A stretch of 8,867 bases of DNA. It comes from Paracoccaceae bacterium. GTDB lineage: Bacteria > Pseudomonadota > Alphaproteobacteria > Rhodobacterales > Rhodobacteraceae. The notes under the pieces were generated by a model. That model saw nothing but the letters and a program-made list of their open reading frames with translations, searched no databases and had not been told where the DNA came from. Location of the stretch: assembly GCA_016764835.1 (NCBI GenBank), contig JAESRD010000224.1, positions 1 through 8,867 on the forward strand, read 5' to 3'. A program made the translations under genes and the position numbers. Shown here piece after piece: positions 5,903 to 8,867 of the stretch; position 1 is the stretch's first letter; every line of letters begins with the position of its first letter.

Positions 5903-7227
5903 ATCCGCCGCATCTCTTTGTTATAGCTGCGCCACATCGTCAGCCCACGGGCAATGTTGAGCACCATCAGCGCCGCCCATAGCCCATGGTTACCAAAGAG
6001 CGGCAGCAGAACGGCCAAAGCCGCGCAATAGATCAGCACGGACAGCAACATGGCATTGCGCATGGAGCCGGTCCAAGTGGCGCCGATGAAGATGCCATCA
6101 AACATCCAAGCGGCAATGCCAAATACGGGCGAGAGTGCCGCCCAGAACAGGTAGTTGCGCGCCGCTTCCCGCACATCTGGTGATGTAACCATCAGGTCAA
6201 TCAGCAGACCACCAGCCAGCCAAAAGAATGCCCCCAGCAGCAGCGCGCCGCCAACACCCCATTGGCTACATATCCGTGCAGCTTGCGAGACCCGGTTGCG
6301 TTTTTCTTCGCGGCTAAGCGTGCCTTGAACCGCACCGATTGTCGCCCCGACCAACGCCTCGGCTGCAAAGGCAAAACCGTCAAGTGCAAAGGCGGTAAGT
6401 TCAAGAAATTGCAAAAGAACTTGGTTTGCGGCCAGCCGCACATCACCCAGAGCCGCGCCAAAAAACATAAAGCTCATAAACGCGCCTTGCAGGGCGACAG
6501 AGCGGATCATTATATCGGCATTGACCAGCAGCATGCGCTTGAGTTTGCGCCGGTCAAACACCCGCGCCCAGTCGCGCCAGCCCGGCCCGGCAAAGACCGG
6601 GCGGCACAGCAGCAGCCCGAGCGCCAGCCCAGACCATTCGGCAATAAGCGTGGCCAATGCCACGCCCTCAACACCCCAGCCCAGGTGCAGCACGAACCAA
6701 AGATCAAGCCCGATATTGAGCCCGTTCATCCACAGCTGAAGCACAAAAACCCGGCCCGTGCGGCCAACCGCCACCAGCCAGCCAGTGATCGCATAAAGCA
6801 TGATCGTGGCCGGCGCGCCCCATATGCGCACTTCCAGATATTGGCGGGTCAGGGTTTCAACCTCGGCACTGGCGGGCGACAACGCGAAGGCGGCGCGAAA
6901 CAGCATGATTTGGAGCAGCATTATGCCCAGCCCGGCGGCCAGCCCGATCATCATTGCCCGCGAAAAGATAGCGCTGCTTTCAGCCGTGTCACCGGCGCCA
7001 TGCGCCTGCGCCACCAGCCCGGTTGTGCCCATGCGCAAAAAACCAAACAGCCAGTAGATTGCCGTTAGAATAACCGCGCCAATGCCGACAGCGCCGACCG
7101 GTGCCGCAAGGCCCATTTGGCCAATAACGCCAGTGTCGATAATGCCCAAAAGCGGCACAGTCGCGTTAGACAACACGATCGGTCCGGCGATTGTCAGGAC
7201 TTGGCGGTGGGTCACAGGCTTTTGCAT
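5899..7227 (-). CDS. MATE-family multidrug/toxic compound exporter, DinF-like
   Basis: This 442-residue inner-membrane protein has about twelve transmembrane helices in two homologous halves. The N-terminal segment [23 protein letters not shown] and the following [22 protein letters not shown] are typical of the DinF branch of MATE transporters. These export cationic drugs or metabolites in exchange for H+ or Na+. The Asp in IIDTGVIG (about residue 32) is in the helix-1 position important for cation coupling. The substrate is unknown. AGGA lies five bases before the ATG. It is the third gene of a leftward operon, 26 bp after the second thioesterase. Its TAG stop overlaps the pyrD TAA on the other strand (5899-5902). 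E. coli dinF is SOS-induced, but nothing here indicates LexA control. Confidence 0.95.
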   Translation of the reverse strand: MQKPVTHRQVLTIAGPIVLSNATVPLLGIIDTGVIGQMGLAAPVGAVGIGAVILTAIYWLFGFLRMGTTGLVAQAHGAGDTAESSAIFSRAMMIGLAAGLGIMLLQIMLFRAAFALSPASAEVETLTRQYLEVRIWGAPATIMLYAITGWLVAVGRTGRVFVLQLWMNGLNIGLDLWFVLHLGWGVEGVALATLIAEWSGLALGLLLCRPVFAGPGWRDWARVFDRRKLKRMLLVNADIMIRSVALQGAFMSFMFFGAALGDVRLAANQVLLQFLELTAFALDGFAFAAEALVGATIGAVQGTLSREEKRNRVSQAARICSQWGVGGALLLGAFFWLAGGLLIDLMVTSPDVREAARNYLFWAALSPVFGIAAWMFDGIFIGATWTGSMRNAMLLSVLIYCAALAVLLPLFGNHGLWAALMVLNIARGLTMWRSYNKEMRRI

Positions 7228-7253
7228 GATCGTCCTATTTCTGTATGACCGTT

Positions 7254-7739
7254 CTAGTCGTCGCTGGACGGCATAAGAAAATGCCCGGTCGCTTGGGCAA
7301 ATAGCTTGCTGCGATTATCTTGCCATGCCTCAACCCGTACATTGGCAAAACGGCGGCCAAACCGGGTCACCGTGGCCCGCGCATAGGCGTCACGCGGCAG
7401 GCCGGATCGTAGGTAATCAACTGTTATATCAATGGTTTTTGGCAGCTTGAGCGGCTCTTGCGGTGCAGTCCCGGCTTCCATGCCTTCCCACATCATCACC
7501 CATGACAGTTCGATAATCGCGGTAATTTCAAGAAACGCCGCCGTCGCCCCGCCATGAATAGCAGGCAACATTGGGTTGCCAATAAGCGCGGGCTTAAACG
7601 GCAATACCGCCGTCAGCTCATCGCCGCGCCGGTCAAACTGCACGCCAAGAAAGTTGATATAAGGCACCCGCCCCACCAGCGCCTCTAGGGCTGCATTGCG
7701 CCGGGCTTTGACTTCTTCAACTGGCTCTGGCGTATTCAT
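7254..7739 (-). CDS. PaaI-family hotdog thioesterase (second of a tandem pair)
   Basis: This 161-residue protein has a single hotdog fold. The signature PAIHGGATAAFLEITA places HGG at 62-64, with Glu71 where PaaI-type enzymes carry their catalytic acid (Asp or Glu). TIDITVDYLRSG (about 102-113) is the conserved central strand. Such enzymes hydrolyse acyl-CoA thioesters in the cytoplasm as homo-oligomers. Compared with the upstream paralogue it has about ten extra residues after the long helix (about 82-97). The start is set by a 4-bp ATGA overlap with the previous gene. Its substrate cannot be predicted. It shares the operon with another PaaI-like protein and a MATE exporter. Confidence 0.93.
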   Translation of the reverse strand: MNTPEPVEEVKARRNAALEALVGRVPYINFLGVQFDRRGDELTAVLPFKPALIGNPMLPAIHGGATAAFLEITAIIELSWVMMWEGMEAGTAPQEPLKLPKTIDITVDYLRSGLPRDAYARATVTRFGRRFANVRVEAWQDNRSKLFAQATGHFLMPSSDD

Positions 7740-8182
7740 TTTGGCTGCTCCACGGCAAAGGCTGCGGTGGCGGTGGCCACCGGGCGGCTGGTATCATCAT
7801 CGGTTGCCACTGCGCGCACGAAGGCGACAGAGCGGGTGACCTGATAGCATTCTGCGGTGGCGGTTATGCTCTGGCCGGGCACGGCCGGGCGCATATAATC
7901 AATCCGCAGATCAAGGGTCGCGGTGCTTGCCGCCGCATCAGGATGCGCCAACACCGCTAGCCCGCAGCAGGTGTCCATCAACGCCGACACAGCGCCGCCA
8001 TGGATAACGCCCGTATCAGGGTCGCCGACAAATTTCTTGTCCCACTCCATCATAATAACGGCCCGGCCCTCGTCCAGTTCTTTGAGCTTCATGCCCAGCG
8101 CCACGGCATGCGGCAAGGCTGGCACAAAACCCTCTTTGAGTTGGCGGAGTATCTCGGAGTGCGTTGCTGGATCGTCTGACAT
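7736..8182 (-). CDS. PaaI-family hotdog thioesterase (first of a tandem pair)
   Basis: This 148-residue hotdog protein has HGG at 61-63 (TGVIHGGAVSALMDTCCG) and Asp70 as the likely catalytic acid. TLDLRIDYMRPA (about 89-100) is the hallmark strand of the PaaI/YbgC-like 4HBT families. It should hydrolyse an acyl- or aryl-CoA thioester. I start it at 8182 because AAGGTAG precedes that ATG and family members begin near MSDD; an in-frame start at 8275 would add 31 unrelated residues. It overlaps the next gene by 4 bp. On the minus strand a TATACT -10-like element lies at 8258-8253 without a good -35. That would suit an activator-dependent promoter, and a MerR gene is divergent from it. Confidence 0.93.
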   Translation of the reverse strand: MSDDPATHSEILRQLKEGFVPALPHAVALGMKLKELDEGRAVIMMEWDKKFVGDPDTGVIHGGAVSALMDTCCGLAVLAHPDAAASTATLDLRIDYMRPAVPGQSITATAECYQVTRSVAFVRAVATDDDTSRPVATATAAFAVEQPK

Positions 8183-8295
8183 GATAGCTACCTTTTCGGC
8201 CCCCCAAATTGATGACAAACAGTGCCAAAACTGGGGTCGGAAGCGCGACAATAGTATACATCTTCGGCCATACAAGCCGCATTGTGACGAAACGG

Positions 8296-8324
8296 TTGCC
8301 CCAAAGCTGGCGCAGCGCTATCTT
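8296..8324 (+). promoter_or_regulatory. Candidate promoter of the MerR-family gene
   Basis: TTGCCC (8296-8301) and TATCTT (8319-8324) are separated by exactly 17 bp, 23 bp before the start codon. The spacing is that of an ordinary sigma-70 promoter, not the stretched 19-20 bp spacer of MerR-activated promoters. A strong AGGGGAG (8333-8339) follows, eight bases before the ATG. Confidence 0.5.
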
Positions 8325-8347
8325 CAAAAGGTAGGGGAGTCAGTTTA

Positions 8348-8728
8348 ATGACACAGACGATGACACATGAGCATCTTTCCTTTAAACAAATGTGCGCCAA
8401 ATACGATGTCACACCGCGCACATTGCGCTATTATGAATATATTGAACTGCTGTCTCCTGATCGCGAAGGCAGATCGCGGTTCTATGGGGCAAAAGAACAA
8501 GCCAGAATGACGCTGATCATGCGCGGCCGCCGCTTTGGCTTTGCGCTTGAAGATATTCGCCGTTGGCTGCTGATCTATGAAAAAGACGGCACTGAAGCGC
8601 AAATGAAGCACTGGATTGACCGGGCCGATGAACAGCTAGATGAGCTGGCCCAACAGCGTGCGCAACTGGATGAAACCATATTAGAGCTAAAAACTCTTCG
8701 CGACGAAACGGCACGTTCATTGTCCTGA
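8348..8728 (+). CDS. MerR-family transcriptional regulator
   Basis: This 126-residue cytoplasmic regulator has an N-terminal winged helix-turn-helix: SFKQMCAKYDVTPRTLRYYEYIELLSP (about 11-37), then the wing GRSRFY. A second helical segment, RRFGFALEDIRRWL, follows, and the long C-terminal dimerisation coiled coil spans about 85-122. The metal-binding cysteines of classical MerR proteins are absent; the only Cys is in the DNA-binding domain. It therefore belongs with short members that lack a metal site. In this bacterial group such proteins often accompany acyl-CoA dehydrogenase and thiolase genes (LiuR-like), which agrees with the divergent thioesterases. That role is inference. AGGGGAG eight bases upstream supports the ATG at 8348 over the one at 8360. 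The downstream neighbour is outside the window. Confidence 0.93.
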   Translation: MTQTMTHEHLSFKQMCAKYDVTPRTLRYYEYIELLSPDREGRSRFYGAKEQARMTLIMRGRRFGFALEDIRRWLLIYEKDGTEAQMKHWIDRADEQLDELAQQRAQLDETILELKTLRDETARSLS

Positions 8729-8745
8729 TCTAAAGGCCTGATCTA
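8724..8745 (+). repeat. Short direct repeat CCTGATCTA at the end of the MerR gene
   Basis: Two identical 9-bp copies (8724-8732 and 8737-8745) are separated by AAGG. The first contains the MerR-gene stop codon. The second copy's CTGAT also pairs with ATCAG at 8748-8752 as a weak hairpin. The significance is doubtful. Confidence 0.4.
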
Positions 8746-8779
8746 TAAATCAGTGCCGACGCAAAACATGACCCCACCG

Positions 8780-8799
8780 GCGGCAATTGCCGCAATTTT
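8780..8799 (+). terminator. Weak candidate terminator of the MerR gene
   Basis: The perfect palindrome GCGGCAATTGCCGC (8780-8793) can fold as a 5-bp stem with an AATT loop, followed by AATTTT. It lies about 50 bp after the MerR-gene stop. The stem is short and the T tract only four long, so termination would be inefficient at best. Confidence 0.35.
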
Positions 8800-8841
8800 G
8801 ACCTGACCCAGCGTTATTAACTCTGTGACGTTGGGTAGTAT

Positions 8842-8855
8842 TTACGTAAACGTAA
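8842..8855. promoter_or_regulatory. ACGT-type dyad, candidate MerR-family operator
   Basis: TTACGTAAACGTAA consists of inverted TTACGT/ACGTAA arms around a central AA, at the right end of the window. From memory it resembles the palindrome used by LiuR-type MerR regulators of acyl-CoA and branched-chain amino acid catabolism. I infer that it lies in the promoter of the gene just to the right and is bound by the MerR protein encoded at 8348-8728. Confidence 0.5.
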
Positions 8856-8867
8856 GCTTTTGTTCTA

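Noticed and set aside
6262..7068. 268-codon plus-strand open frame opposite the MATE gene
   Set aside because: It is the complement of membrane-helix codons in a clear transporter; the product is a low-complexity Arg/Gln/Pro-rich sequence with no family features.
8183..8275. Upstream in-frame extension of the first thioesterase to 8275
   Set aside because: The 31 added residues are unlike any hotdog protein, and a usable ribosome binding site sits before the ATG at 8182.

Overview
The window looks like ordinary chromosome from an alphaproteobacterium, most likely a marine member of the Rhodobacteraceae (Roseobacter group). This rests on moderately high GC, dense alphaproteobacterial-style gene packing, a DUF952-type gene directly coupled to a class 2 pyrD, a short MerR regulator of the kind seen beside acyl-CoA genes, and a CD73-like periplasmic 5'-nucleotidase. 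The assignment is inferred from protein character; no rRNA or other phylogenetic marker is present. I see no tRNA, rRNA, insertion sequence, CRISPR array, prophage or plasmid gene.

Layout. Positions 1-4313 are read leftward. At the left edge is the N-terminal part of a LacI-family regulator, with a perfect 16-bp palindrome just upstream of its start that is probably its operator. Next is a compact operon (1790 to 453) of a four-helix membrane protein, a small XRE-type DNA-binding protein and a SAM-dependent methyltransferase. A long inverted repeat precedes its first gene. Then come a SRAP/YedK (HMCES-like) DNA-crosslink protein and a secreted 5'-nucleotidase, which ends in a textbook intrinsic terminator at 2698-2730.

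Positions 4518-5902 are read rightward: a DUF952-type small protein overlaps by 4 nt the start of pyrD, the quinone-dependent dihydroorotate dehydrogenase of pyrimidine synthesis. pyrD meets a leftward operon (8182 to 5899) tail to tail with a 4-bp overlap of stop codons. That operon encodes two different PaaI-type hotdog thioesterases (coupled by an ATGA overlap) and a DinF-type MATE transporter. Divergent from it, a MerR-family regulator (8348-8728) reads rightward. The window ends in its downstream spacer, which holds an ACGT-rich dyad probably belonging to the promoter of the next gene.

How the genes relate. Two nucleotide-metabolism functions sit side by side on opposite strands: periplasmic nucleotide dephosphorylation and de novo pyrimidine synthesis. 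The right end suggests acyl-CoA or thioester metabolism under a MerR regulator. The membrane-XRE-methyltransferase operon has the least obvious function. No clearly new system is visible. The best leads are the long inverted repeat with its operon, the tandem thioesterase-MATE operon, and the three palindromic candidate operators. No gene-free stretch exceeds 300 bases; the longest, 4314-4517 (204 bases), holds a candidate promoter for the nucleotidase and a small hairpin.
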